Shown: positions 16,905-25,357, counted from the stretch's first letter. The stretch: 64,000 nt of DNA from an uncultured Muribaculaceae bacterium (GCA_910586565.1 CAJUIT010000013.1:1-64000), one strand, 5' to 3'. The notes: generated from the sequence alone by a model not told the origin. Made by a program: numbers and translations.

Positions 16905-17990
16905 ATGATTAACCCGCATCGGTATTGTGTGATAATGTGCGGTGGTATCGGCAGCCGTTTCTGGCCCTACAGCCGTTCGTCGCGCCCCAAACAGTTCATT
17001 GATTTTCTTGGCACCGGGCGCTCGCTGTTGCAGATGAGCTTCGACAGGGTTCTCCCAATCGTGCCTAAGGAAAATGTTTTTGTTGTCACCAACGAGATGT
17101 ATGCCCCTTTGGTGCGCGAACAGCTTCCTGAACTTTCCGAAGCGCAGATTCTTCTTGAACCTGCACGACGCAACACCGCCCCCTGCATAGCCTGGGCAGC
17201 CTATCACATCGCAGCAATTGACCCCGAGGCAAGCATAATGGTTGCTCCGAGCGACCACCTCATCACACGTGAAAGCGTGTTTGAGCAGTCGATTGTAAAG
17301 GGATTTGAGTTTGTTGAGGCGCACGATGCCCTCCTCACGTTGGGAATCCGCCCCACACGTCCCGAAACCGGCTACGGATACATTCAGATTGGTGCTCCCG
17401 TCAACGACGAGGGTATTTGCAAGGTTAAGACATTCACCGAGAAGCCGAAACTCGAACTGGCCGAAGTGTTTGTTGAATCGGGCGAGTTCTTCTGGAATTC
17501 GGGCATATTCCTGTGGCGCGCTGAAACCATTATCCGTGAGCTGAAAAATCATGCTCCCGATGTGGCAGGCGTGTTTGAAAAAGGTGTAGGCATGTTTGGC
17601 ACACCGGCCGAAAAGGAATTCATCGGTGCTAATTTCCCGGCGTGTGTGGGCATATCAATCGACTTTGCCGTGATGGAGAAAGCTTCAAATGTTTATGTTG
17701 AATGCGTGGAATTCGGCTGGAGCGACCTCGGCACATGGAGCGCCCTTTACGACAATTCGCCCAAAAACCGCGACACCAACGTGACGCAGAACTGCAACGT
17801 GCTGGCCTATAATTCAACCGGCAACATTTTTGCCGTGAACGGCGAGAAACTGATTGTGGTTGACGGCTTGAAAGATTACATTGTGGCCGATGCCGGCGAC
17901 GTGTTGCTCATTTGCCCCAAGGCCGAGGAGCAGCGCATCAAGCAGATGGTCAATGACGCCAACCTCGCTTTCGGCGACAAATATCTCTGA
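16905..17990 (+). CDS. manC: Mannose-1-phosphate guanylyltransferase
   Basis: This 361-residue cytosolic enzyme makes GDP-mannose from mannose-1-phosphate and GTP for glycans and capsules. The nucleotide-binding signature G-G-I-G-S-R-F-W-P-Y-S-R-x-x-x-P-K-Q starts at residue 13, the sugar motif is F-T-E-K-P, and W-N-S-G-I-F-L-W follows, all typical. The C-terminal isomerase (cupin) domain of bifunctional ManC proteins is absent, so this is the monofunctional form. It is followed by a strong terminator. Confidence 0.95.
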   Translation: MINPHRYCVIMCGGIGSRFWPYSRSSRPKQFIDFLGTGRSLLQMSFDRVLPIVPKENVFVVTNEMYAPLVREQLPELSEAQILLEPARRNTAPCIAWAAYHIAAIDPEASIMVAPSDHLITRESVFEQSIVKGFEFVEAHDALLTLGIRPTRPETGYGYIQIGAPVNDEGICKVKTFTEKPKLELAEVFVESGEFFWNSGIFLWRAETIIRELKNHAPDVAGVFEKGVGMFGTPAEKEFIGANFPACVGISIDFAVMEKASNVYVECVEFGWSDLGTWSALYDNSPKNRDTNVTQNCNVLAYNSTGNIFAVNGEKLIVVDGLKDYIVADAGDVLLICPKAEEQRIKQMVNDANLAFGDKYL

Positions 17991-18012
17991 AACCGCACCC
18001 CAAATCGCCATA

Positions 18013-18063
18013 AAATAAACCGTGTGCCGGCATGATAAGCTCAGCCGGCACACGGTTTTTTTA
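18013..18063. terminator. Strong bidirectional terminator between manC and hepT
   Basis: A perfect 12-base stem, CCGTGTGCCGGC with GCCGGCACACGG, has a 12-base loop. It is followed by eight T on the plus strand and preceded by an A-rich tract. It lies between two converging genes and can serve both. Confidence 0.92.
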
Positions 18064-18408
18064 TTCAGTAGGCCTGTTTAGCAATAGCAACAGCTCTGTT
18101 TTAAGTCGCGGAATATGGTTGATGACAATCGCCCATAGTATATCAGGCTTTAAAGAGTCGTAGGCGTGGATTACGTAGTTGCGTGTATCTACGATTTTTC
18201 GTGCGGCAGTTATAGGAATGGATGGATAGACTTTCAGAATTCGCCCCATAGCTTCTCCTATGATTTCAATATTGCGCTCCACGAACTTGCGAAATACAAA
18301 ATCGGATTCAAATACTTCATATTGTTTGCCGATGCGTTGGGTAGCACTCTCAATTTCGTTAATACACGTTAGAATGTCGCCGATGTATTTTGCGATGCGT
18401 TCATCCAT
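18061..18408 (-). CDS. HepT-like ribonuclease toxin (DUF86)
   Basis: This 115-residue protein belongs to the HepT family of HEPN RNases. The catalytic R-x4-H motif is R76-N-Y-V-I-H81. In characterised HepT/MntA pairs the antitoxin inactivates the toxin by adding AMP to a tyrosine next to this motif, and Tyr78 and Tyr83 are available here. It overlaps the MntA gene by eight bases, with antitoxin first, the usual order. The region is AT-richer than its neighbours, which suggests horizontal gain. Confidence 0.9.
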   Translation of the reverse strand: MDERIAKYIGDILTCINEIESATQRIGKQYEVFESDFVFRKFVERNIEIIGEAMGRILKVYPSIPITAARKIVDTRNYVIHAYDSLKPDILWAIVINHIPRLKTELLLLLNRPTE

Positions 18409-18712
18409 AAATCAATTGTTTTGTTGAATCCAATTCTTGTTTGAAATATGGATTGCTGACAGCGTCATCACAAACCATATCAATATCGCGTCCGATAACT
18501 TGTTTTAATTCTGCGATGAAATCAAAGAATATATCTGCCCAGTCGAGGTTTTCGCGGTTTATGGTTTCTGCGTCGAAATTAACGGAGAAGTCAACATCGC
18601 TTTGGTCGGTGAAGCGGTCGGTCAATATTGAACCGAACACCCACAACTTTGCAACCTTGTACTTTTTGCACAAGGCTATAATCTTATCCATGTTCATCTC
18701 TATTAGCTTCAT
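18401..18712 (-). CDS. MntA-like nucleotidyltransferase antitoxin
   Basis: This 103-residue minimal nucleotidyltransferase has the Pol-beta-type motif G27-S28 then S38-D-V-D41, the signature needed for nucleotide transfer. It is the probable antitoxin of the adjacent HepT RNase. The two genes overlap, which gives translational coupling. Confidence 0.9.
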   Translation of the reverse strand: MKLIEMNMDKIIALCKKYKVAKLWVFGSILTDRFTDQSDVDFSVNFDAETINRENLDWADIFFDFIAELKQVIGRDIDMVCDDAVSNPYFKQELDSTKQLIYG

Positions 18713-18780
18713 AGGGTAAAATAAAATCTACTGACCAATTAATGGCCGATGTTTTTTATGGAGTGTGTTCAGGTAGATTG

Positions 18781-19029
18781 TCAGGCTTTTTCCGAGGCTT
18801 CGATGCCATTGTTTTGTTTTGCAAAGAAACCTTCGTAGGATAAATCCTCATCTAAATCGGGCCAATGAATCCCAAAATGAGAAAGTTTGAAGTTTTGCCG
18901 TTCAGTCTCGGTGGACTCAGCAAGCCTATGGTAGTTGGAAAAACGCTCTTCGGCTCTGCGTCCATCTTTAAGCTCAATCCAGACTGATGTGTCGGTGAGC
19001 CAGACATTCTTTATTTGAGAGCGATTCAT
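18781..19029 (-). CDS. DUF2442 domain-containing protein
   Basis: This 82-residue protein has the DUF2442 pattern (V-W-L-T-D-T-S-V-W-I-E-L-K-D-G-R, then FSNYHRLAES and IHWPDLDEDLS). The family is usually paired with DUF4160 proteins and has been suggested to be part of a toxin-antitoxin-like module; the mechanism is unknown. Its start overlaps the DUF4160 stop by four bases. Confidence 0.82.
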   Translation of the reverse strand: MNRSQIKNVWLTDTSVWIELKDGRRAEERFSNYHRLAESTETERQNFKLSHFGIHWPDLDEDLSYEGFFAKQNNGIEASEKA

Positions 19030-19271
19030 TTCTTTTCTCCTTTCTTGAAAAATTCATTCCAACGCTCAATGATGATGTCTTGATTTTCCTCAATAATGGA
19101 CTCAATCATTTTCAACTCACTCTTCTTAAAACCGAAGTTTTCAACAAGTTCCAAGTCATGTACATTATACTTTGCCTCGGCATCGCCTTTAGAGATATGC
19201 ACATGAACCGGTTCATGGTCATTTGACCAAAAGAAAAAACGAAATCCTAAGAGGATAAAGAGAGTTGGCAT
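19026..19271 (-). CDS. DUF4160 domain-containing protein
   Basis: This 81-residue protein has the family signature F-x-F-F-x-W-S-N-D-H-E-P-V-H-V-H-I-S-K-G-D-A-E-A-K. I chose the ATG at 19271 because the promoter -7 box lies at 19293-19300, so an upstream ATG at 19295 would not be in the transcript. The function is not established; with the overlapping DUF2442 gene it forms a conserved two-gene unit. Confidence 0.82.
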   Translation of the reverse strand: MPTLFILLGFRFFFWSNDHEPVHVHISKGDAEAKYNVHDLELVENFGFKKSELKMIESIIEENQDIIIERWNEFFKKGEKK

Positions 19272-19292
19272 AATTCTTCGATTTGTATAATG

Positions 19293-19323
19293 CAAATATA
19301 ACCGATATTTCTCAGATAACCAA
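19293..19323 (-). promoter_or_regulatory. Promoter of the DUF4160/DUF2442 pair
   Basis: On the minus strand TTG (19321-19323) and TATATTTG (19293-19300) are spaced by 20 bases. It fixes the start of the DUF4160 gene. Confidence 0.65.
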
Positions 19324-19339
19324 CAGGGTAATATAAAAG

Positions 19340-19365
19340 CAGACTTGGAATTGCTTCCAAATCTG
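19340..19365. repeat. Inverted repeat upstream of the DUF4160 promoter
   Basis: CAGACTTGGAA and TTCCAAATCTG pair with one G-T step around a four-base loop. It lies 17 bases upstream of the -33 box in a divergent intergenic region. It could be an operator for the pair or the remains of an older structure. Confidence 0.45.
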
Positions 19366-19520
19366 GCGTTGGTGGAGTACCGTCCTGTGATGGGTATGAG
19401 TATCCCACTTAAATGCCTGGTTTTAAATTCTGTAATCTATTTAATTGAATTATTTTGGCTTTTAATTTGTTTTCAATATCTTTGCTATATATCGATATAT
19501 TTCTTTTAAAAGATAATATT

Positions 19521-19808
19521 ATGAAAGGTGATTGCATAGATGAATATGATTTTAAATCCAAATTCAATACATCATTTGTGATGGATGCTTTTGAAAAACT
19601 CAATGATGAATTGGAATGCTACTTTGTAGAATATGTGCAAATGAGTGGGGAATATTTCATTATGGGAGTGTTGGATAAAATGGCAGAAAAGGGGCTGTTA
19701 TTCAAATATTTCAATTCAGATGCGACACCTAAAGATTGTTTTCTGAGAGAAGTGATTAAACCTCATTTACAGAATGTCAACAATTACCTAAAGATGGTAG
19801 AGTTATAA
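19521..19808 (+). CDS. Hypothetical 95-residue protein
   Basis: The start is ATG at 19521, giving an acidic, helical protein (DAFEKLNDELECYFVEYVQ, MGVLDKMAEKGLLFKYFN). I do not recognise a family. It may be a small immunity-type or antitoxin-type protein, but nothing in the sequence proves this. AT-rich codon use matches the accessory patch beside tRNA-Ala. Confidence 0.5.
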   Translation: MKGDCIDEYDFKSKFNTSFVMDAFEKLNDELECYFVEYVQMSGEYFIMGVLDKMAEKGLLFKYFNSDATPKDCFLREVIKPHLQNVNNYLKMVEL

Positions 19809-20043
19809 TTAAATTTTAATTCAAGTTATTGGTGGAAAAACGAAACGTGCAATGTTGAGTGACGCGGGATTGCTTGGAACGGCCGGTGTGTCAGTGAGTT
19901 AGCCTCGATATGGGCGTGACTACTTGAAAAAACGAAAAGTACATTTGCTTGGATTTTGCTTGGGTTTCGCTGAAAATCCATTGTAAAGCATTGTAAATCA
20001 ATATATCCCGATGTCAACGGAATATTTATGCAACCAAAAAAAT
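19809..20043. other. Intergenic AT-rich stretch next to tRNA-Ala
   Basis: About 235 bases without a convincing gene. It contains a short direct repeat CATTGTAAA (around 19979 and 19991). No copy of the tRNA 3' end long enough for an attachment site was found. Confidence 0.4.
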
Positions 20044-20078
20044 AAAAAAATCAGCGAATTACAGATGTAATTCGCTGA
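20044..20078 (-). terminator. Terminator of tRNA-Ala
   Basis: TCAGCGAATTA pairs perfectly with TAATTCGCTGA around a six-base loop. On the minus strand seven T follow. It lies eight bases past the tRNA 3' end. Confidence 0.88.
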
Positions 20079-20086
20079 TTTTTCTG

Positions 20087-20160
20087 TGGAGTACAGCGGA
20101 CTCGAACCGCTCACCTCGACACTGCCAGTGTCGCGCTCTAGCCAGATGAGCTAGTACCCC
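20087..20160 (-). tRNA. tRNA-Ala (anticodon GGC)
   Basis: On the minus strand the acceptor arms GGGGTAC and GTACTCC contain the G3-U70 pair that marks alanine tRNAs. The anticodon stem CGACA/TGTCG encloses the loop CTGGCAG, so the anticodon is GGC. The T arm contains GGTTCGAGTCC. CCA is not encoded. Confidence 0.95.
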
Positions 20161-20452
20161 ATGCTTGTTCTTTGCAGGTTGGCTCGCTTGCCTCACCTTT
20201 TGCGGTGCAAAGATAGAGCGTTTGATTTTAATGTGCAAATTTTTCGGCATAAAATTTTCGCTGAAATTCGTTGAGCCCGGTTAGAACCCATTAAGAGTCT
20301 GTTTGCTCCACGTTTGTGGGTTTTCGATAGTTCTTGTACTTGCATGCCTGAATGTCGGGCAGGAAAAGGGTGACAACGTCAGGCTAAATAGAAAATGTTG
20401 AAAATGAACTGCGAGGGGATTTTTGATGGCATGGGAGTGGGTTATGTGTGGG
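20161..20452. other. Intergenic region before lysS
   Basis: Nearly 300 bases separate tRNA-Ala from the lysS promoter. It should hold the minus-strand tRNA promoter. I see no gene or strong repeat here. Confidence 0.4.
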
Positions 20453-20479
20453 TTATTTGTTAACTTTGCGCTATCTTTG
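20453..20479 (+). promoter_or_regulatory. Promoter region of lysS with two -7 boxes
   Basis: TAACTTTG (20461-20468) and TATCTTTG (20472-20479) both match the -7 consensus, 11 bases apart. The leader to the lysS ATG would be about 130-150 bases. Confidence 0.55.
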
Positions 20480-20615
20480 GTGTGAAGCGGGCTTTTGTTG
20501 CGCCCGTGCCGGCAGTGATTGGGGCAGAAGCTGTTGCCCGATGTCGTGTGCCGGCTATGCCGAGTTTGTTTGATAAAAAGAAATGTAGCTATATAAATAA
20601 GACAGATTGTTGATC

Positions 20616-22385
20616 ATGAACATACTGGAACTTAGTGAGCAGGAAATTGTGCGCCGTCAGTCGCTGGCGCAGATGCGTGAACTGGGCATCGACCCCTATC
20701 CCGCAGCCGAATATGTTGTTAACGGTTACACCGACGAGATAAAGGAAAACTTCACCGACCTCCCGGTTGACGCCGAAGGCAATGTGCTGCCCGATGCACC
20801 CGCACCCCGCGAGGTGAGTGTGGCCGGTCGTGTGATGGGGCGCCGCATCATGGGCAAGGCTTCATTCATGGAGCTGCAGGATGCCCGCGGCCGCATTCAG
20901 GTTTACATCAACCGCGATGAGCTGTGCCCCGGCGAAAACAAGGACCTCTACAACGTGGTGTTCAAAAAGCTGCTCGACATCGGCGACTTCGTTGGCGTTG
21001 AGGGCTACGTGTTCCGCACCCAGACGGGCGAAATCTCCATCCATGCCCGCAAGCTCACAGTTCTCAGCAAGTCGCTGCGCCCGCTCCCCATCGTGAAGAT
21101 GAAGGATGGCGTTGCCTACGACAGCTTCGATGACCCCGAGCTGCGCTACCGCCGCCGTTATGTCGATCTCGTTGTGAACGATGGAATAAAAGATATATTC
21201 ATCAAGCGCACCAAGGTGTTCAACTCCATGCGCAACTACTTCAACGAGCATGGCTACATGGAGGTGGAGACCCCCATTCTCCAGTCGATTCCCGGTGGTG
21301 CGTCGGCCCGTCCGTTCATCACCCACCACAATGCCCTCGACATACCCCTCTACCTCCGCATCGCCGACGAGCTCTACCTCAAGCGTCTCATCGTGGGTGG
21401 CTTCGAGGGTGTGTATGAGTTCTCGAAGAACTTCCGCAACGAGGGTATGGACCGCACCCACAACCCCGAGTTCACCTGCATGGAAATCTACGTTTCCTAC
21501 AAGGACTACAACTGGATGATGAATTTCACCGAAAAGATGATTGAACGCATCTGCATGGAGGTGAACGGCACAACCGAGGTGAAAGTGGGCGACAATGTGA
21601 TTTCGTTCAAGGCTCCTTTCCGCCGAGTGACAATGCGCGACGCCATTCTGGAACACACCGGTTTCGACATCAACGGCAAATCGGAAGCCGAGTTGCGCGA
21701 CGCTGCAAAGGGGATGGGCATCGAGGTTGACGAAACAATGGGCAAAGGAAAACTCATCGACGAGATTTTCGGCGAGAAGTGCGAAGGCACCTACATCCAG
21801 CCCACATTTATCATCGACTATCCCATCGAGATGTCGCCCCTCACCAAGCGTCACCGCAACAACCCCGAACTCACCGAGCGCTTCGAGCTTATGGTCAACG
21901 GCAAGGAGCTTGCCAACGCCTATTCCGAGCTCAACGACCCCATCGACCAGTATGAGCGCTTCGTTGAGCAGATGCGCCTTTCGGAGAAGGGTGACGACGA
22001 GGCCATGATTATCGATCACGATTTCATCCGCGCACTCGAATATGGCATGCCCCCCACATCGGGTATGGGCATCGGCATGGACCGTCTTGTGATGCTCATG
22101 ACCGGCCAGACAACCATTCAGGAAGTTCTTCTTTTCCCGCAGATGCGTCCCGAAAAGACCGTCCGCCGCGACAAGGAGGAGGCCTACACCGCCAAGGGCG
22201 TGCCCGCCGAATGGGTGGCACCCTTGCAGAAAGCCGGCATGCTCACCGTCGAGGCTCTCGAGGCTGCCGTCCCCGGCAAACTGCATCAGGAACTTTGCGG
22301 CATCAACAAAAAATATAAACTGGGGCTCAAGAATCCCACTATTGACGAAGTGACAGCCTGGATTGGCGCGACAACCGAAAATTGA
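20616..22385 (+). CDS. lysS: Lysine--tRNA ligase (class II)
   Basis: This 589-residue cytosolic enzyme charges tRNA-Lys. The N-terminal OB fold that binds the anticodon covers about residues 60-170 (VAGRVMGRRIMGKASFMELQ). The class II core follows with motif 1 (the TPILQSIPGGASARPF region), motif 2 (FRNEGMDRTHNPEFT) and motif 3 (GMGIGMDRLVMLMT). About 60 extra C-terminal residues form a small helical tail seen in Bacteroidales homologues. The ATG at 20616 is used; an upstream TTG is less likely. gpsA follows 21 bases later. Confidence 0.97.
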   Translation: MNILELSEQEIVRRQSLAQMRELGIDPYPAAEYVVNGYTDEIKENFTDLPVDAEGNVLPDAPAPREVSVAGRVMGRRIMGKASFMELQDARGRIQVYINRDELCPGENKDLYNVVFKKLLDIGDFVGVEGYVFRTQTGEISIHARKLTVLSKSLRPLPIVKMKDGVAYDSFDDPELRYRRRYVDLVVNDGIKDIFIKRTKVFNSMRNYFNEHGYMEVETPILQSIPGGASARPFITHHNALDIPLYLRIADELYLKRLIVGGFEGVYEFSKNFRNEGMDRTHNPEFTCMEIYVSYKDYNWMMNFTEKMIERICMEVNGTTEVKVGDNVISFKAPFRRVTMRDAILEHTGFDINGKSEAELRDAAKGMGIEVDETMGKGKLIDEIFGEKCEGTYIQPTFIIDYPIEMSPLTKRHRNNPELTERFELMVNGKELANAYSELNDPIDQYERFVEQMRLSEKGDDEAMIIDHDFIRALEYGMPPTSGMGIGMDRLVMLMTGQTTIQEVLLFPQMRPEKTVRRDKEEAYTAKGVPAEWVAPLQKAGMLTVEALEAAVPGKLHQELCGINKKYKLGLKNPTIDEVTAWIGATTEN

Positions 22386-22406
22386 AATAACCAACAATCG
22401 AGCGAT

Positions 22407-23414
22407 ATGTTATCGAAAGATTTCCCGGGACGTGTAGCGGTGATGGGTGGCGGCAGTTGGGCCACGGCCCTTGCCAAACTGTTGCTCCGCAACCGCGAGA
22501 CTATCCTGTGGTACATGCGCCGCGACGACCGCATAGAGGAGTTCGTTAGGCTCGGCCATAACCCGGCCTACCTCACCGACGTGCAGTTTGATGTTCAGCG
22601 CATCGAATTTTCATCCGACATAAACTATGTGGCGTCGCAGGCCGACACGATTCTGCTCGTGATGCCCTCACCCTATTTCAAGAGCCATCTCGAGAAACTC
22701 GATGTCGACATAAGCAAGAAATATGTTGTGTCGGCGGTGAAGGGGATAGTGCCGGGTGAGAATGTGCTCGTCACCGACTATATGCGCGATAATTTCGGCG
22801 TGGCCGACGACCGGCTCATGGTGGTGTCGGGCCCCTGTCATGCCGAGGAGGTAGCCCTCGACCGTCCCACCTATCTCACCATCGGGTGTAAGGATATCGA
22901 GGCCGCCAAGCGGTTCGGCCGCGCCGTGTGCGGCTCAAAGAACTGTCATGCCATCCCCACCACCGACGTTGACGGGGTGGAATATGCCGGCGTGCTGAAA
23001 AACGTCTATGCCATCGCCGCAGGGATTGTTCACGGCATGAAAAAGGGTGACAATTTCCTTGCCATGCTCGTTTCCAACGCCGTGCGTGAGATGGAACATT
23101 TCCTCGATGCCGTGAATCCGCGTCCGCGCAACATCTGCGACAGCGTCTATCTCGGCGACCTCCTTGTCACCTCCTACAGCCGCTTCAGCCGCAACCACAA
23201 TTTCGGTTCGATGATTGGCAAAGGTTATTCGGTGAAGGCCGCCATGATGGAGATGGAGCAGACCGCCGAAGGCTACTACGGAGCCAAATGCATTCACGAG
23301 ATTAACCAGCGCTACGAGGTGGCGATGCCTATCGCCGATACGGTCTACGATATTCTCTACCGCCGCAACCGTGCCGATTTGGCAATAGCCCGGTTGTCGG
23401 AGTTCCTCGATTGA
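22407..23414 (+). CDS. gpsA: Glycerol-3-phosphate dehydrogenase [NAD(P)+]
   Basis: This 335-residue cytosolic enzyme reduces dihydroxyacetone phosphate to glycerol-3-phosphate for phospholipid synthesis. The N-terminal Rossmann motif is G-G-G-S-W-A-T-A, VSAVKGI follows, and the catalytic lysine is in GVLKNVYAIAAGI. The gene sits in a row with lysS upstream and lolD 55 bases downstream. Confidence 0.95.
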   Translation: MLSKDFPGRVAVMGGGSWATALAKLLLRNRETILWYMRRDDRIEEFVRLGHNPAYLTDVQFDVQRIEFSSDINYVASQADTILLVMPSPYFKSHLEKLDVDISKKYVVSAVKGIVPGENVLVTDYMRDNFGVADDRLMVVSGPCHAEEVALDRPTYLTIGCKDIEAAKRFGRAVCGSKNCHAIPTTDVDGVEYAGVLKNVYAIAAGIVHGMKKGDNFLAMLVSNAVREMEHFLDAVNPRPRNICDSVYLGDLLVTSYSRFSRNHNFGSMIGKGYSVKAAMMEMEQTAEGYYGAKCIHEINQRYEVAMPIADTVYDILYRRNRADLAIARLSEFLD

Positions 23415-23469
23415 TTCCCTTTCGGCATAAAACCGTTATCACTATCAACAGATTATCCCGCCTCAGCAG

Positions 23470-24162
23470 TTGATTTCGTTGCGCGACATACACAAAAGCT
23501 ACGACAGTCTTGAAGTCGTGAAAGGGGTGAACCTCGATGTCACCCCCGGCGAGATTATGGCCATAGTCGGTCCGAGCGGAGCGGGAAAAACCACCCTGTT
23601 GCAGATAATGGGCACCCTCGACCGCCCCGACTCGGGAACGGTGAGCTACGACGGTGTGGATGTTGCCTCGATGTCGGATTCCCGTCTGGCGCGATTCCGC
23701 AATGCTTCAATCGGTTTTGTGTTCCAGTTTCATCAGCTGTTGCCCGAGTTTTCGGTGCTTGAAAATGTGGCTATGCCCGCCCTCATCGGCGGAACAAGCC
23801 GCAAGGAGGCATTTGCAAGGGCAAAGGAGCTGATTGATTACCTCGGCATTGCAGAGCGTGCCACGCATCGCCCGGCGCAGCTTTCGGGAGGAGAGCGTCA
23901 ACGCGCCGCAGTGGCGCGCGCGCTTGTTAACCGCCCCTCGGTGGTGCTTGCCGACGAGCCTTCGGGGAGCCTCGACTCCCACAACCGCATGGAGCTGCAC
24001 AAACTCTTTTTCGACCTGCGGCGCGACATGGGGCAGACGTTCGTTATCGTCACCCACGACGAATCGCTGGCCGCCGATTGCGACCGCGTTGTGCACATGA
24101 CCGACGGCACCATCTGCAACATCACACAATCAAACTCACTCTCCAACCCTGCTTCGCGATGA
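23470..24162 (+). CDS. lolD: ABC transporter ATP-binding protein, LolD-like
   Basis: This 230-residue ATPase has Walker A G-P-S-G-A-G-K-T-T at residues 36-44, a Q-loop in FVFQFHQLLPEFSVLENV, signature L-S-G-G-E-R-Q-R, Walker B V-V-L-A-D-E-P-S-G-S-L-D, and H-loop V-T-H-D-E. The FQFHQLLPEFSALENV-type stretch is typical of LolD, which powers lipoprotein release toward the outer membrane. No in-frame ATG exists before the homologous part; the start is the TTG at 23470. The membrane partner is not adjacent. Its stop overlaps the next start in an ATGA unit. Confidence 0.88.
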   Translation: MISLRDIHKSYDSLEVVKGVNLDVTPGEIMAIVGPSGAGKTTLLQIMGTLDRPDSGTVSYDGVDVASMSDSRLARFRNASIGFVFQFHQLLPEFSVLENVAMPALIGGTSRKEAFARAKELIDYLGIAERATHRPAQLSGGERQRAAVARALVNRPSVVLADEPSGSLDSHNRMELHKLFFDLRRDMGQTFVIVTHDESLAADCDRVVHMTDGTICNITQSNSLSNPASR

Positions 24163-24893
24163 AACTCCCACTCATCTTCTCCACGCTCCGAAATGCATTC
24201 CGCCGTTTTTGCGTACCTGTGCTGCTCTTTGCCGCAGGGGTTGCCGCGCAGGGATGTGCCGACAACGATTACGACGGGGAGCATCGGCAGGCAACACTCT
24301 ACGACATTGTGGAGCTGACTTCGACCGATGCCGCAGGGAGCACCTTCACATTATGGCGTCCCGACGCCGATGAGGCGGTGACGCTCCGTGCCTCCTCCCG
24401 TGTGAGCGGCGTTTCAGCCGGCGACTGCCTTTTCCTTGCCTATACACCCCTCAACGGGAAGGCCTACACATCGGGCGATATCACAATTCAGGCGCAGGGC
24501 TACGTCAACAACAGCACGTTGAAAAAGAGCACCCCCGAAAAACTTGACGGGTGGGATAGCGAACCAGTGTATCTGATGAGCCTGTGGCGTGCCGGCAACA
24601 AAGTGTGCATGCGGTTGCGCATGACCTACGATGAGCATGCTCGCCTGTTTGCTCTCGTGGCCGATGAAACCACCCTCGAGGAGGAATATCCAACGGTCTA
24701 TCTCTTTCACCGGCGCATAAATACCGATGATAATTTCGCCCGCCAATATTATGCGGCGTTTGACGTCTCGGCACTCTGGGCGCTCCCCGGTTGCCGCGGC
24801 GTGCGCGTGAGGGTCAACAACTCCAACAATCCCGCTCTCAACACATTCACAATCGAGAACCCCTCCTACACACCTGTTGCCGGAGAAAATTGA
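24159..24893 (+). CDS. NigD-like outer-membrane lipoprotein
   Basis: This 244-residue protein has a basic N-terminus, a hydrophobic segment, and a lipobox ending at Cys33 (A-A-Q-G-C-A-D-N-D), so it is exported and lipidated. The N-terminal pattern D-N-D-Y-D-G followed by T-L-Y-D-I-V-E-L and two beta-rich domains resembles NigD-like proteins of Bacteroidales, whose role is unknown. It overlaps lolD by four bases, so translation is coupled. That is interesting because LolD works in lipoprotein sorting; a functional link is only inferred. Confidence 0.6.
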   Translation: MKLPLIFSTLRNAFRRFCVPVLLFAAGVAAQGCADNDYDGEHRQATLYDIVELTSTDAAGSTFTLWRPDADEAVTLRASSRVSGVSAGDCLFLAYTPLNGKAYTSGDITIQAQGYVNNSTLKKSTPEKLDGWDSEPVYLMSLWRAGNKVCMRLRMTYDEHARLFALVADETTLEEEYPTVYLFHRRINTDDNFARQYYAAFDVSALWALPGCRGVRVRVNNSNNPALNTFTIENPSYTPVAGEN

Positions 24894-24960
24894 TTTTCAC
24901 CTGTGTCGGCGGTCGTCCGACTGTTTTAACCCGAGGTGACACCATTTCACTTATTTTGGG

Positions 24961-24990
24961 TTGGCGGGTGAAAAAAATTGCGTAAATTTG
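24961..24990 (+). promoter_or_regulatory. Promoter upstream of DUF3467-cysS
   Basis: TTG (24961-24963) and TAAATTTG (24983-24990) are separated by 19 bases. The transcript would have an unusually long leader of about 395 bases before the DUF3467 ATG, including the inverted-repeat element at 25177-25357. Confidence 0.65.
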
Positions 24991-25176
24991 TATTCGTGTC
25001 GCATCGCCGGCAGCGCCGTTGTTTTTGCTGAAATCCGCATTTACCGGTGCTTCGTGCTTGAATTGGCACGGTTTGTGTTATGCAACATTAGTGACTCCTG
25101 AAAACCGGTTGATGAACCTTTGCGAATGTTTCCCCGTTATGGAAAAACGCCGAAGGCATCAGCGTTTGAAGAGTCA

Positions 25177-25357
25177 GAAGTCATCTTGACTTTTTATTTG
25201 TTAACACCGGCGATGATTTCCGGAGCCGGTTTGGCCTGAGGAGGAGGGAGCGATGCGGGCATCGTGACCGACAACGAGGGGCAAACCGGCCCGAAAAGAC
25301 CGCCGGGGTTGACAAAAGACAATTTTTCAACTTTCGGTAAAAAGTCAAGATGACTTC
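25177..25357. repeat. 181-base element with perfect 20-base inverted ends
   Basis: The ends (25177-25196 and 25338-25357) are perfect 20-base inverted repeats starting GAAGTCATCTTGAC. Further in, TTGTTAACACCGGCG (25198-25212) pairs with CGCCGGGGTTGACAA (25301-25315), and CCGGTTTGG faces CAAACCGG. The right arm has about 20 extra bases. The stretch lies wholly within the untranslated leader of the DUF3467 gene. It may be a miniature transposable element or a structured regulatory leader. Confidence 0.75.

Noticed and set aside
19373..19390. TGGAGTAC at 19373 resembling the 3' end of tRNA-Ala, as a possible attachment site
   Set aside because: Only eight bases match, with no integrase gene nearby. 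That is too short to support an integration event.
20150..20250. Possible coding region on the minus strand upstream of tRNA-Ala
   Set aside because: The frame includes the tRNA itself and has no homology or promoter support.
25070..25090. TTGGCACGGTTTG-like box resembling a sigma-54 promoter before DUF3467
   Set aside because: The -24 half fits, but the -12 half lacks GC at the required distance. The TAAATTTG promoter upstream is better.
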